This document shows positions 25,114-34,145 of a stretch of 34,213 bases of DNA, piece by piece. Both the position numbers and the translations under genes were made by a program. The notes beneath the pieces were generated by a model. It worked only from the letters and a program-made list of their open reading frames with translations. It did not search any database and was not told where the DNA came from. Within the stretch, counting starts at the first letter, position 1. The number at the start of each line of letters is the position of its first letter. Location: assembly GCA_025454895.1 (NCBI GenBank), contig JALONO010000075.1, positions 1 through 34,213 of the forward strand, in the 5' to 3' direction. Origin of the DNA: Bernardetiaceae bacterium (lineage in GTDB: Bacteria > Bacteroidota > Bacteroidia > Cytophagales > Thermoflexibacteraceae).

Positions 25114-26316
25114 ATGGATTTAGCCTATTTAAATAAAATTTTTGGCCGACATTTTTCCGCCATTGCGGTGTTCGTCGGCTCGGTGGCGATCTTGTTATAC
25201 TTTAAACAACCTACGCACCTGCTTCGTTTGGGCGTATTAGTAGGCTTAGGCCAAACCTTGGCCGTAGTGGGCTTGCGCCACTTTGCCCTGCGTCACGGCG
25301 AAACGTTGAGCGGCTGGCGGCAATTATTGCATGTGTTTTTTGCCCCTCGGCCCCATTTGAGCATCGGGGGGCTGGTCATTGGCGTGGCCAGTTACACCTT
25401 GCTACTGGTTCAATACTTGCAAGGGCCGGTGCTCCCTTTGTTCCAACAAGCCATCACGCTTTCGGCCGGTTTCCTGTCGGCATCTTCATTGATAAGCCTC
25501 CTGGCGGGCTGGTTGTTAGAGGGCCTTTACGAGCCTTCGGTCAACTACCGGCTGGAGGACGAATACGTCGAGATATTCTTGGCCGCGATGGTGGCCAGTG
25601 CTTTTTTGGGCATTACTTACGCCAATTTACCCGTGTTCCAGGCCCAGGCATGGTCTTACAGTCTGGTATTGCTGCCCTTTTTGTTGGGCCTTGCCAGTTT
25701 ACTCATCAATTTCGGCATGGCGTTTATCTTGGAACACCCTCGGGTCAAACAATTGGCCAACCCGCATTTGGTCAGTTTTGCGGCCATGATGCTGCTGCTA
25801 GTGGCCATGCGGTTGTTGTTAGATTCTTTGCTGCCTGCCGAGTGGGTAAAGCATGGGCACACCTATCAAGCCTTCCATTTGCGTTATATATTATTGAGTG
25901 CCGTTTTTGGCGGGTTCCTGGCCGGGCGTTTGGCCAGTTTGTACCAGTACTTTGCCAAAAACTTTGTGGACTTTTTGTTGGAAACCCGGCTACCCCTGTA
26001 CGTGAGCGTGCCCGTGCGTTTGGGCATCAATTTAGGATTGGCCTACCTGCCCATGCTCATTGCCGGGCTGGCCATCACCTTTGGCTACCTCTACGGCGAC
26101 TTGTACGGGGCGTTCCTGGCCCTCCTGGGGCTGGTATCAAACGCAGGGGCCACCCGGCTGGTGGTGGCCAACTGGCTTTTGCCCGGCCAATGGCTAGACC
26201 TTAGCCAAGGCGCACGCCGTAAACTGAACCTGCTCATGCCCTCCTTGGCAGAACTTTGGGCCCGATGGCGCGCCCCGCGCCCGGTCAACCGCCAGGCTCA
26301 ACCAGTGGCGCACTGA
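25114..26316 (+). CDS. Polytopic membrane protein, possibly a degenerate membrane-pyrophosphatase relative
   Basis: The 400-residue protein has about ten hydrophobic segments (roughly 15-30, 36-55, 83-101, 112-135, 153-170, 180-205, 218-240, 256-277, 302-325 and 330-351) and a basic tail. I do not recognise it with certainty. Segments such as FGGFLAGRLASLYQYF, PVRLGINLGLAYLPML and YGDLYGAFLALLGLVSNAGA resemble, in spacing and flavour, the C-terminal half of proton/sodium pyrophosphatases. However, the length is about half and none of their acidic pyrophosphate-binding motifs are present. If related, it has lost hydrolysis. It has its own consensus promoter and lies upstream of the tRNA-tuf operon. 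The function is unknown. Confidence 0.7.
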   Translation: MDLAYLNKIFGRHFSAIAVFVGSVAILLYFKQPTHLLRLGVLVGLGQTLAVVGLRHFALRHGETLSGWRQLLHVFFAPRPHLSIGGLVIGVASYTLLLVQYLQGPVLPLFQQAITLSAGFLSASSLISLLAGWLLEGLYEPSVNYRLEDEYVEIFLAAMVASAFLGITYANLPVFQAQAWSYSLVLLPFLLGLASLLINFGMAFILEHPRVKQLANPHLVSFAAMMLLLVAMRLLLDSLLPAEWVKHGHTYQAFHLRYILLSAVFGGFLAGRLASLYQYFAKNFVDFLLETRLPLYVSVPVRLGINLGLAYLPMLIAGLAITFGYLYGDLYGAFLALLGLVSNAGATRLVVANWLLPGQWLDLSQGARRKLNLLMPSLAELWARWRAPRPVNRQAQPVAH

Positions 26317-26426
26317 GCCTGCCTAGCTTTTTTGTGGCTAACCGGCCTTGTCAACCACTTTTGGATCGGTTTTTTCACTGTCGGCAAGTCCTTTTTCGCT
26401 CCTTAGCCGAAAAAAACCGTGCAAAG

Positions 26427-26458
26427 TTTTGAGGATACCCGAAAGCCTTATAATTTTG
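26427..26458 (+). promoter_or_regulatory. Promoter of the tRNA-Tyr/Gly/Thr-tuf operon
   Basis: TTTTG at 26427-26431 is followed after 19 bases by TAATTTTG at 26451-26458. Both elements match the Bacteroidota consensus and the spacing equals that of the promoter at 24949-24978. The first tRNA starts 45 bases further on. Confidence 0.75.
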
Positions 26459-26503
26459 CAGACCATTTTCAAAAGTGGGTAATTTTAGTCCTTTTTCATC
26501 GCT

Positions 26504-26586
26504 GGGGAGATACCAAAGTGGCCAACTGGGGCAGACTGTAAATCTGCTGTCTTATGACTTCGAAGGTTCGAATCCTTCTCTCCCCA
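26504..26586 (+). tRNA. tRNA-Tyr (GTA)
   Basis: The acceptor stem GGGGAGA pairs with TCTCCCC at 26579-26585. The anticodon loop shows GTA (CTGTAAA), and the long variable arm is that of a class II tRNA. The T arm contains GGTTCGAATCC. The 3' CCA is not encoded. It is the first gene of the tRNA-tuf cluster. Confidence 0.96.
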
Positions 26587-26647
26587 CACCGGATTTTGAC
26601 TACAATTAATTCATTGAATTTCAATAAGTTAATTAGTCATTTATACT

Positions 26648-26720
26648 GCGGGAGTAGCTCAGTTGGTAGAGCGGCAGCCTTCCAAGCTGCAGGTCGCGGG
26701 TTCGAGCCTCGTCTCCCGCT
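26648..26720 (+). tRNA. tRNA-Gly (TCC)
   Basis: GCGGGAG pairs with CTCCCGC (26713-26719). The anticodon loop CTTCCAA gives TCC, and the D arm reads TAGCTCAGTTGGTAGAGC. No CCA is encoded. It lies 61 bases after tRNA-Tyr. Confidence 0.96.
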
Positions 26721-26755
26721 CGCTTGTGTAAAGCAACCAATAAGCAATTTAGTAA

Positions 26756-26827
26756 GCCGTTGTAGCTCAGGGGTAGAGCACTTCATTGGTAATGAAGAGG
26801 TCGGGAGTTCAATTCTCCTCAACGGCT
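26756..26827 (+). tRNA. tRNA-Thr (GGT)
   Basis: GCCGTTG pairs with CAACGGC (26820-26826). The anticodon loop TTGGTAA gives GGT. No CCA is encoded. The order Tyr-Gly-Thr before tuf is a widely conserved bacterial arrangement. Confidence 0.96.
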
Positions 26828-26832
26828 CATGA

Positions 26833-26853
26833 AATTTGCTAACTTTGCAAATT
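26833..26853 (+). promoter_or_regulatory. 7-bp inverted repeat containing a -7-like element in the tuf leader
   Basis: AATTTGC (26833-26839) and GCAAATT (26847-26853) flank TAACTTT; TAACTTTG at 26840-26847 fully matches the -7 element. No TTG lies at the right distance upstream. It could be a secondary tuf promoter or an RNA processing hairpin between tRNA-Thr and tuf. Confidence 0.4.
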
Positions 26854-26897
26854 AGTTAAATATTTATTCTAAACAACGATTAATTTAAGTTTCAGCA

Positions 26898-28085
26898 ATG
26901 GCAAAAGAAACGTTTGACCGTTCCAAGCCCCACGTAAACGTTGGTACTATTGGCCACGTTGACCACGGCAAAACCACCTTGACCGCCGCCATCACTAAGG
27001 TGTTGGCCGAAAAAGGGTTGGCCGAGAAACGCGATTTCTCCTCGATCGACAACGCACCCGAAGAGCGCGAGCGTGGTATCACCATCAACACTGCCCACGT
27101 AGAATACCAAACTCAAAAGCGTCACTATGCGCACGTTGACTGTCCCGGCCACGCTGACTATGTAAAGAACATGGTTACTGGTGCCGCTCAGATGGACGGT
27201 GCCATCATCGTGGTAGCTGCTACCGACGGCCCCATGCCCCAAACCCGCGAACACATCCTGCTGGCCCGCCAAGTAGGCGTACCCGCCCTGGTGGTGTTCA
27301 TGAACAAAGTGGATATGGTGGACGACCCCGAATTGCTCGACTTGGTTGAAATGGAGGTTCGCGAATTGTTGAGCTTCTACAACTTCCCTGGCGACGATAT
27401 TCCCGTAATTCGTGGTTCGGCCCTAGGTGGCCTCAACGGCGAAGACAAGTGGGTAAAAACCATCGAGGAATTGATGGATGCCGTTGACTCTTACATTCCC
27501 CTGCCCGAGCGGATGATCGATAAGCCGTTCCTGATGCCGGTAGAAGACGTGTTCTCTATTACTGGCCGTGGTACGGTAGCTACTGGCCGTATCGAGCGTG
27601 GGGTGGTAAACGTCGGCGACAGCGTTGACATCATTGGCATGGGTGCTGCTGGCCTCAAGTCGACTGTAACCGGGGTAGAAATGTTCCGCAAGCTATTGGA
27701 TCGTGGCGAGGCTGGCGACAACGTGGGCTTGTTGCTCCGTGGTGTTGATAAAGATGCCATCCGCCGTGGTATGATCATCTGCAAGCCCGGTTCGGTAACC
27801 CCGCACACCGAGTTTAAAGCTGAGATTTACGTGTTGTCAAAAGAAGAAGGTGGCCGTCACACGCCGTTCTTCAAAGGCTACAACCCTCAGTTCTACTTCC
27901 GTACCACTGACGTAACAGGTACCATTACCCTGCCTGACGGCGTGGAAATGGTAATGCCTGGCGATAACATCACTATCACCGTGGTGCTGCAAAAAGAAAT
28001 CGCGATGGAAAAAGGCTTGAAATTCGCTATCCGCGAAGGTGGCCGCACCGTAGGTGCTGGTCTGGTAGCCGAAATCCTCAAATAA
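26898..28085 (+). CDS. tuf: Elongation factor Tu
   Basis: The 395-residue GTPase brings aminoacyl-tRNA to the ribosome. G motifs are GHVDHGKTT (G1), [12 protein letters not shown] (G2), DCPGHADYV (G3) and NKVDM (G4). Domains 2 and 3 are complete and end in [11 protein letters not shown]. Codon choice is more uniform and less GCC-rich than in neighbouring genes, as expected for a very highly expressed gene. It is co-transcribed with the three upstream tRNAs and closed by a strong terminator. tRNA-Trp, secE and nusG, which often follow, are absent. Confidence 0.98.
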   Translation: MAKETFDRSKPHVNVGTIGHVDHGKTTLTAAITKVLAEKGLAEKRDFSSIDNAPEERERGITINTAHVEYQTQKRHYAHVDCPGHADYVKNMVTGAAQMDGAIIVVAATDGPMPQTREHILLARQVGVPALVVFMNKVDMVDDPELLDLVEMEVRELLSFYNFPGDDIPVIRGSALGGLNGEDKWVKTIEELMDAVDSYIPLPERMIDKPFLMPVEDVFSITGRGTVATGRIERGVVNVGDSVDIIGMGAAGLKSTVTGVEMFRKLLDRGEAGDNVGLLLRGVDKDAIRRGMIICKPGSVTPHTEFKAEIYVLSKEEGGRHTPFFKGYNPQFYFRTTDVTGTITLPDGVEMVMPGDNITITVVLQKEIAMEKGLKFAIREGGRTVGAGLVAEILK

Positions 28086-28104
28086 GTTTGATACAATATG
28101 TAGC

Positions 28105-28131
28105 AAAAACCCGGCGAAAGCCGGGTTTTTT
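28105..28131 (+). terminator. Strong intrinsic terminator of tuf
   Basis: AAAAACCCGGC (28105-28115), a GAAA tetraloop and GCCGGGTTTTT (28120-28130) form an 11-bp perfect stem running into a T-run, with a second T-run at 28133-28139. It lies 20 bases after the stop. Confidence 0.92.
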
Positions 28132-28161
28132 GTTTTTTTGGCCAACCATGAGCTATTTTTG
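28130..28161 (+). promoter_or_regulatory. Possible promoter for the FG-GAP/VCBS gene
   Basis: TATTTTTG at 28154-28161 matches TAnnTTTG, with TTG at 28130-28132, 21 bases upstream. The start codon at 28173 would then have a very short leader. The TTG overlaps the tuf terminator. Confidence 0.4.
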
Positions 28162-28172
28162 GACAAAAGGCG

Positions 28173-29378
28173 ATGATAATGAAAGCAAGGTTTGCGCTCC
28201 TGTTGATTGGCTGGCTGGCCGCAACGGGTACGATTGCCCAGCCCGCTAACTGGCGGCATTTGAGTACGGAAGGTGGGCAGTTGCCCATCCCCTGGACAAG
28301 CACCCAGCAAACGGCCTCCCAAATCGCCGACCTCAACCGCGACGGCCTGCCCGACATTATTTTGGCTTGCCGCCAAGTAGCCCCAGCGGTGGTGGCCTAT
28401 GTGCGCAAAGGTGCCAGTTGGGAGCGGCACGTGATCGAGGCCGAATTCCTGACCGTAGAAGCGGGCGGGGCCACGGCCGATATTGACCAAGATGGCGACC
28501 TGGACATCGTTTTCGGGGGCGACTGGCAGAGCAATGCCGTTTGGTGGTGGGAAAACCCACATCCTAACCAAGACCCTAATACGCCCTGGAAACGGTTTCT
28601 GATCAAAAATGAGGGGGCTAACCAGCACCACGACCAAGTTTTTGGCGAGTTTAAGGACAAGGGCAAACTGCAGTTAGCCTTTTGGAACCAAGGTGCCAAA
28701 ACCCTTTACCTGGCCGAAGTTCCCCAAAACCCGAAGGCAGGCCCTTGGGCGTACCGGGCGTTGCTTACCGGAGAGTCGGGCGGACAAATGGCTTACCCGG
28801 AGGGCACCGCCAAAGCCGATATTGATGGGGATGGGCGCGAAGACCTGCTGGCGGGCAACCTGTGGTTCAAATACAACCCAACCACCGATACGTTTACCCC
28901 CATCCGGTTTGGGGCGGAAGGGGGCCGCCTGGGCGTGGCCAAGTTCAAGCCCGGCCGCTACCCGCAGATTGTGGTGGCCCCCGGCGATGGCAAGGGCCAA
29001 CTCATGCTGTACACCTGCCACGGCCAGCCCGATCGCCCCGCCGATTGGCAAGGGCAGGACATTGGCCAGCGCGAGATGAGGCATAGCCATACCTTGGAAA
29101 TCGCGGATTTGAACGGCGATGGCCACTTGGATATTTTTTGTGCCGAAATGGCCAAATGGTCAGAGAAGCAGACCGAGCCAGATAACCCGGCGGCCGAAGC
29201 CCTTATTTTTTACGGAGATGGGCAAGGTGGTTTCCGTAAAACCGTGTTCCTGACCGGGTTTGGCTTCCACGAGGGCCGGGTGGCCGACTTGGACGGCGAT
29301 GGCGATCAGGACATTGTGAGCAAGCCCTACAACTGGAAAGCCCCCCGGCTGGACATCTGGTTGCAAGAGAAGAAGTAA
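28173..29378 (+). CDS. Secreted FG-GAP/VCBS repeat protein
   Basis: The 401-residue protein (or 399 from the ATG at 28179, which gives the more usual MKARFALLL start) has a signal peptide ending near TIA22. It has repeated calcium-binding blade motifs: DLNRDGLPD (53-61), DIDQDGDLD (103-111), DIDGDGRED, DLNGDGHLD and DLDGDGDQD. These belong to the FG-GAP/VCBS beta-propeller family, which in Bacteroidota is found in secreted or surface proteins linked to carbohydrate binding or adhesion. No catalytic domain and no T9SS sorting domain are seen. The substrate is unknown. It lies between tuf and the convergent copA gene. Confidence 0.88.
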   Translation: MIMKARFALLLIGWLAATGTIAQPANWRHLSTEGGQLPIPWTSTQQTASQIADLNRDGLPDIILACRQVAPAVVAYVRKGASWERHVIEAEFLTVEAGGATADIDQDGDLDIVFGGDWQSNAVWWWENPHPNQDPNTPWKRFLIKNEGANQHHDQVFGEFKDKGKLQLAFWNQGAKTLYLAEVPQNPKAGPWAYRALLTGESGGQMAYPEGTAKADIDGDGREDLLAGNLWFKYNPTTDTFTPIRFGAEGGRLGVAKFKPGRYPQIVVAPGDGKGQLMLYTCHGQPDRPADWQGQDIGQREMRHSHTLEIADLNGDGHLDIFCAEMAKWSEKQTEPDNPAAEALIFYGDGQGGFRKTVFLTGFGFHEGRVADLDGDGDQDIVSKPYNWKAPRLDIWLQEKK

Positions 29379-29548
29379 GGCAAGTAATCTAATGTTGTTA
29401 GCTGATAATCAATGGTTTGAGAGTAGTAATCCTGCCCGCAAATCGGCTTACAGCAAAATCAAAGGGAGATTTTGCGTCGGTAATCCTTGAAATGATTGGC
29501 AATCAACTAGCACAATAGTTTGAGGAGCCAAGCATTGCAGTTTTGGCA

Positions 29549-31759
29549 TTAAATAGGCTGCCACTTGAGCCGCAGGCTGTTGAGCACCACCGATACCGAG
29601 CTAAGGGCCATTGCCCCTCCGGCTAGCATGGGGTTGAGCAAAAAGCCGTTAAACGGGTAAAGGATGCCCGCCGCTACCGGAATACCGATGAGGTTGTACA
29701 CAAAGGCCCAGAACAGGTTCTGGCGCACGGTAGCCACAGTGCGGCGCGATAGGCGTAAGGCCCTGGCAATGAGGCGCAAGTCAGGGTGAATGAGGGTGAT
29801 TTTAGCAACGTCGACGGCCAGGTCGGAGCCTTGGGCCAGGGCGATGCTGAGGTCGGCCCGGGCGAGGGCCTCGCTGTCGTTGATGCCATCGCCCACTACG
29901 GCCACGGTGTGCCCTTGAGCTTGCCGTTGCCGCACCCACTCGCCTTTTTGGGTGGGCAGCAGTTCCGCTTGCACGTGTTGGATGCCCAATTGGGCAGCGA
30001 CGGCCTGGGCCACGGCGGGCCGGTCGCCGGTGAGGAGGTGGACCGCCAGGCCCATTGCTTGCAACTCGCGCACGGCCTCGGCGGCGTGGGGCCGCAGGGG
30101 GTCGGCCAGGGCTAGGAGGGCCAGCGGCCCGGCCTGGTTGCCAAACCAGATGACGGTATGGGCCAGGTTTTCCCACTCGGCCAGTTGGGCGGCCGCCTGG
30201 GGGGATAAAGCGGTGGGTGGCCCCAGGTCTGGTTTGCCCACCCAGTAGGCATCGTTTTGGTAACCCCCTTTGGCCCCTTGCCCGGCCAGGTTCTCGAATT
30301 GGGCGAGGGGCACGGGCTGAACCCCTTGTTGGGCCAGCCAAGCGGTTACGGCGGTGCCTAACGGGTGGGTGGTGCGGGCCTCGAGTGCATGGAGCACGGC
30401 CCAGCCGGTAGCTTCCCGCGCAGGCGGCCCCAACCAAACGTGGCCCACTACCTGGGGTTGCCCCAAAGTCAGCGTGCCGGTTTTATCCAGCACGAGGGTG
30501 TCCACTTGGCGGCCCCGCTCCAGGCTCTCCGCATCTTTGACGAGCAGCCCGGCCTCTGCCGCGCGACCAATGCCCACCATGAGCGCGGTGGGCGTGGCCA
30601 ACCCCAGGGCGCAGGGGCAGGCAATGACCAGTACAGTAATAGCCGCTAACGCGGCGTGGGCCAGGGCCTGCTGGCCGCCCCAAACCAGCCAAACCACGGC
30701 CGTGAGTAGGGCCAACCCAAGTACCGTAGGCACAAACCGGGCCGCTACTTGGTCCACCAGCCGCTGCACCGGGGCTTTGCTGCCCTGGGCTTCGCGCACC
30801 CGCCTAATAATCTGGGCCAGTAGGGTTTGCCCGCCCAACTGCTCGGCAACCAGGCTGAAGCTACCTTGTTGGTTGAGCGTGCCGGCAAACACGCGGTCGC
30901 CGGGGGCTTTGGCCACGGGCAGCGGCTCGCCGGTGAGCAGGGCCTCCGCCACGGTCGAGTGCCCCTCGGTTACCCGCCCGTCCACGGGCACTTGCTCGCC
31001 CGCGCGCACGAGCACGGTTTCGCCTGGGCGGAGCTGGGCCAGCGGGATTTCCACCGCTTGGCCTTGCCGCCACACCCGCACGGTTTTTACTTGCAGGCCC
31101 AGCAGTTTTTTCAAGGCCGAAGTAGTGCCGGCTTTGGCCCGGGCCTCGAGCCACTTGCCCAGTAGCACAAAACTGACGATGACCGCCGCCGCCTCGTAAT
31201 AAGGGTGGGCATGCAGGCCCCGCTGGTGCCAAAACTCCGGGTAAATAGTATTAAATAGGCTGAAAATGAGGGCAATACCCGTGCTCAAAGCTACCAGGGT
31301 ATCCATATTGGCCCGGCCGTGGCGGGCTTGTTTAACCGCATTGACGAAAAACGGCCCGCCAAAACCGAGCACTACGGGCAAGGTGCAGGCCAGCATTACC
31401 CAGTTGGCCCCGGGTAGGTCCATGAAAAACATGCCCAGGACAAACACGGGCAAGGTGAGCAACCCGGCCCCTAGTACCCGCCTGCGAAGGTGGCGCAAGG
31501 CGGTGGCCTGGGCTTGGGCTTGCTGCTCGAGGGCTGCTTCTTCAGCCTCCGCGATCACCAGGTCGTAGCCGATGGCCCGGAGGCTGCGTTGCAGGTCGGT
31601 TGGGGCCACCTGGGTTTCGTCGTAGCAGACCGTAACCGTTTGGGCCGCGTAGTTGACGGCCGCTTCGGCCACGCCCGGTTGGGCTTGGAGGGTGCTCTCC
31701 ACGCTGGCCGCACAGGCGGCGCACATCATCTCCAATACGGGCAGGGTTTGGGTGGTCAC
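29549..31759 (-). CDS. copA: Copper-translocating P1B-type ATPase (CopA)
   Basis: The start is GTG (complement of 31757-31759), since a stop lies just upstream; length is 736 residues. There is one N-terminal heavy-metal-associated domain with MCAACAAS (C13, C16), then eight membrane segments. Other motifs are TGEPLP (277-282), the metal-site CPC at 381-383 (IACPCALG), phosphorylation D425 in DKTGTLT, a THPLGTA nucleotide-domain motif and [10 protein letters not shown]. The final membrane pair contains [23 protein letters not shown]-type residues characteristic of Cu(I) exporters. It pumps Cu(I) out of the cytoplasm. No cue-type regulator or chaperone gene adjoins. Silver or other ions are less likely. 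Confidence 0.94.
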   Translation of the reverse strand: MTTQTLPVLEMMCAACAASVESTLQAQPGVAEAAVNYAAQTVTVCYDETQVAPTDLQRSLRAIGYDLVIAEAEEAALEQQAQAQATALRHLRRRVLGAGLLTLPVFVLGMFFMDLPGANWVMLACTLPVVLGFGGPFFVNAVKQARHGRANMDTLVALSTGIALIFSLFNTIYPEFWHQRGLHAHPYYEAAAVIVSFVLLGKWLEARAKAGTTSALKKLLGLQVKTVRVWRQGQAVEIPLAQLRPGETVLVRAGEQVPVDGRVTEGHSTVAEALLTGEPLPVAKAPGDRVFAGTLNQQGSFSLVAEQLGGQTLLAQIIRRVREAQGSKAPVQRLVDQVAARFVPTVLGLALLTAVVWLVWGGQQALAHAALAAITVLVIACPCALGLATPTALMVGIGRAAEAGLLVKDAESLERGRQVDTLVLDKTGTLTLGQPQVVGHVWLGPPAREATGWAVLHALEARTTHPLGTAVTAWLAQQGVQPVPLAQFENLAGQGAKGGYQNDAYWVGKPDLGPPTALSPQAAAQLAEWENLAHTVIWFGNQAGPLALLALADPLRPHAAEAVRELQAMGLAVHLLTGDRPAVAQAVAAQLGIQHVQAELLPTQKGEWVRQRQAQGHTVAVVGDGINDSEALARADLSIALAQGSDLAVDVAKITLIHPDLRLIARALRLSRRTVATVRQNLFWAFVYNLIGIPVAAGILYPFNGFLLNPMLAGGAMALSSVSVVLNSLRLKWQPI

Positions 31760-32013
31760 GGCTTAGTTCCAAGCCGTTACAAAATTTTAGGTTTGTTGTA
31801 TAAGATAATTAGGTAAACTGCGTTTTATGATAGTATTCAAGAAATCGTTTTATTGAAGACAAGTGAGAACAAATTTAGGAGTGTCCTGTTTTATGGCCGG
31901 AAACATGGAATTTGAATTTTATAACTATCGCTTAGTGGTAGTTGTTATTTTTTTCATAGAGTTGATTATCTTGACCAACTATCTTTTTCTTTCATTAAAT
32001 TAAAATTGTGCAA

Positions 32014-33209
32014 ATGAAAAAGTTAACGTTTTCTCTACTTCTCTCTCTCTCTCTCTAACTTAGCACTAGCGGGTGCTTGGGCTAGCGACAATCACCCATG
32101 TAATTGGTTTAGCTACCGTTATAGGGTGAGTGTGAGTATCGATCAACTCACCTGTGAAGGCGGCTTTAACGTTTACAGAAATATTTATTCATCCTCCGAT
32201 AGGGCTTGCTCCTTTCCCGTGAGTGTCGGTGGCCAATTTGAGTACCAGGTCATCTATCTTGGCTGTACCCCGATACCTTATTTTGGACAAAAGGCTTATG
32301 TATATGCTTATTGCGGGTCAGATACGTGTTACCAAAATTCTTACACTATTGGTACGTCCATGACTGCTGGCTCCCCATTGGCTACGAGTGTTTTCCGTGC
32401 AAACTCGACCATGCGGTTGCCTGTATTGGGTAAAATGGGTGATGTTAGCCGTAGCGGTTGCCGAATGTCGCAAGGAGAGTCGATTAAAAGGGGGCAGTCC
32501 ATTATTTTAAGAAACTTAAGGACAACCCTTAGTCACGGCAAGGGTTTTGGTACGGAAGCCCTGTCGCAAGTGGTTGTGTGGTATGCGGAAAGTAAGGAAG
32601 ACACACTGATTACCGAGAAAAAAATACTTTGGGAAGGTAAAATAGGGCTGACCAATGGCGCACTTAAAACCTATGGCGGTTTTGATATGAGCTATGCCAA
32701 AACCCGAAGCATCAATGCCGATTCGGTGGTGATGGAGTATAATGTTCCCGAATACGTGGTGAACTTACCGGCCCACATTGATATGGATAGGGTAGTGGTA
32801 ACTTACCATTCTGATGCTCGAGGCGGCTTGGATGCGAAGGCTCAACAGGCCGAGGTAGCGGAGTATGCCCTGTATCCGAACCCGGTGGATGGTCAAATCA
32901 AGATCAACTTTAAAACTGCTTTAGAAGCTGTTTGAGTTATTTTCTATGGCTGTAAGCACCATCTTTTGGCTGCAACTTCACCACCATTCTTGACCATAAA
33001 TCTATTATGGCATGTACTTCTTAGCCGAAGACATGGAAGGCGCGATTTATTACGGGCCTAACCATGACCAACAAAAGACATTCAAGCTAGAAAAAGGAAA
33101 AAAGGAATACCAAGTCGACGCAAACGACATCCCTAGCGGGGTTTTGATCATTGAGTTGCGTAATAAGTATGCGGTTTTTGAGCGTAAGAAACTCATCAAA
33201 ATGAATTAA
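32014..33209 (+). pseudogene. T9SS-secreted protein gene broken in the signal peptide CT repeat and in the type-A sorting domain
   Basis: ATG 32014 begins a signal peptide (MKKLTFSLLLSLSL) that meets TAA 32056-32058 right after a (CT)8 tract at 32041-32056. In the +1 frame the rest of a good signal peptide (SNLALAGAWA) and a cysteine-rich, otherwise unrecognised body continue to 32935. (CT)9 or (CT)6 would restore one frame. The body ends in the start of a type-A T9SS sorting domain (AEYALYPNPVDGQIKINF). A stop at 32933-32935 and about 65 bases of non-coding-like sequence intervene. The domain then resumes in another frame from about 33012 (MYFLAEDMEG, DIPSGVLIIELRN, KKLIKMN). The first break could be phase variation; the second makes a working secreted product unlikely as sequenced. 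Confidence 0.75.
32041..32056 (+). repeat. (CT)8 dinucleotide microsatellite inside a signal-peptide coding region
   Basis: Eight CT units run from 32041 to 32056, immediately preceded by TT. As sequenced they put the start frame into a TAA at once. Adding one unit or losing two puts the signal peptide in frame with the body, as expected of slipped-strand phase variation. Confidence 0.85.
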
Positions 33210-33215
33210 CTCGAA

Positions 33216-33260
33216 ACCCTGTCCAACTTTAGTAAATCAAAAGTTGGGCAGGGTCATCTT
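33216..33260 (+). terminator. Terminator after the broken T9SS cargo gene
   Basis: ACCCTGTCCAACTTT (33216-33230) and AAAGTTGGGCAGGGT (33240-33254) form a 15-bp stem with one G-T pair and a 9-nt loop, followed by CATCTTTT. It sits just after the stop at 33209 and before the next gene at 33284. Confidence 0.75.
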
Positions 33261-33283
33261 TTACCAGTAACTCACCAACACTT

Positions 33284-34057
33284 ATGCGCAATTTAATTTG
33301 GTTGTTAGGGTTGATTTGCCAGACAGGTTTGGCCCAAACGTGGCACTTACAGTTAGCTTGGCAGCGCACCCATACCAACTTGGTGCGGAGTGACCTACCC
33401 AGTCAGTTGAATGCCGCTGGTACCACGGGCCGACATGGAGGAATGGTAGGACTTGAGCGCGACTTAGGCAAACGTTGGTGGGTAGGTGGCTATTTTTCAA
33501 TGGGGGAGATGAACTACCAAGTGCAAGGTTCCCTCTCCAATGAATTTGAACTGTCGGGCACCTACCTGCCCCAATACTTTGGCCGGGCACTAGAGGCCCG
33601 GGTAGGCTTTATGCCTTGGCAAAGCTCGATTGGCCGGTTGCGCCTTTTGTTGAATACTGGATTATCGGTTCATTGGGTGCGCCAAAATGGCCAAACTTAT
33701 TCCACGTTTACTTTCGGGAACAGCGATTTTGAGTGGAGCCAAGTTGGCTTTACTCTCATGCGGAATTTGGATTTACACGAAGGGCAATTTACCTCACTTA
33801 ACGTTGGGGCCGAACTTCGGTGGAATCTCTCCAGGCGCATGGGCGTGCGCCTAGGAGGTCAATATGGCTATGCCTTGTCCGCCATGCCCACCGCGTATTA
33901 TGCGGTGGATGTTCGATACAAACGGAAAAGCTCGGATCAAGTAAGTTTCAATCAAGTCCGTTACCAGATGGCCCCCCGACTAAACCGGTTGGTGGTAGAG
34001 ATGGGCTGTTTTTACTCTTTCGGGAAGATCAAAAGCCATGAGTCTGAACCGAGATGA
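33284..34057 (+). CDS. Predicted outer-membrane beta-barrel protein
   Basis: The 257-residue protein has a signal peptide ending near GLAQ18. It shows alternating hydrophobic/aromatic strands typical of a porin-like barrel (WWVGGYFSMGEMNY, LEARVGFMPW, LLLNTGLSVHW, LNVGAELRWNLS, VRLGGQYGYAL). The last strand-like stretch, LVVEMGCFYSFGKI, is followed by about 8 polar residues. I recognise no specific family. Its codon use is AT-richer than the core of the window, like the preceding broken cargo gene. The terminator at 33216-33260 argues for separate transcription. Role unknown. Confidence 0.7.
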   Translation: MRNLIWLLGLICQTGLAQTWHLQLAWQRTHTNLVRSDLPSQLNAAGTTGRHGGMVGLERDLGKRWWVGGYFSMGEMNYQVQGSLSNEFELSGTYLPQYFGRALEARVGFMPWQSSIGRLRLLLNTGLSVHWVRQNGQTYSTFTFGNSDFEWSQVGFTLMRNLDLHEGQFTSLNVGAELRWNLSRRMGVRLGGQYGYALSAMPTAYYAVDVRYKRKSSDQVSFNQVRYQMAPRLNRLVVEMGCFYSFGKIKSHESEPR

Positions 34058-34145
34058 GAGATTTACTTATCGTAAAGTAAAATCAACCCTCCCCTTACTT
34101 TTTATGGAAGAGAGTTGCTTTGCGAAATTATCGGGACGGGAAACC

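Noticed and set aside
26554-26832. Open frame spanning the tRNA genes
   Set aside because: It covers tRNA-Gly and tRNA-Thr, which fold perfectly; the translation is the familiar artefact of tRNA sequence.
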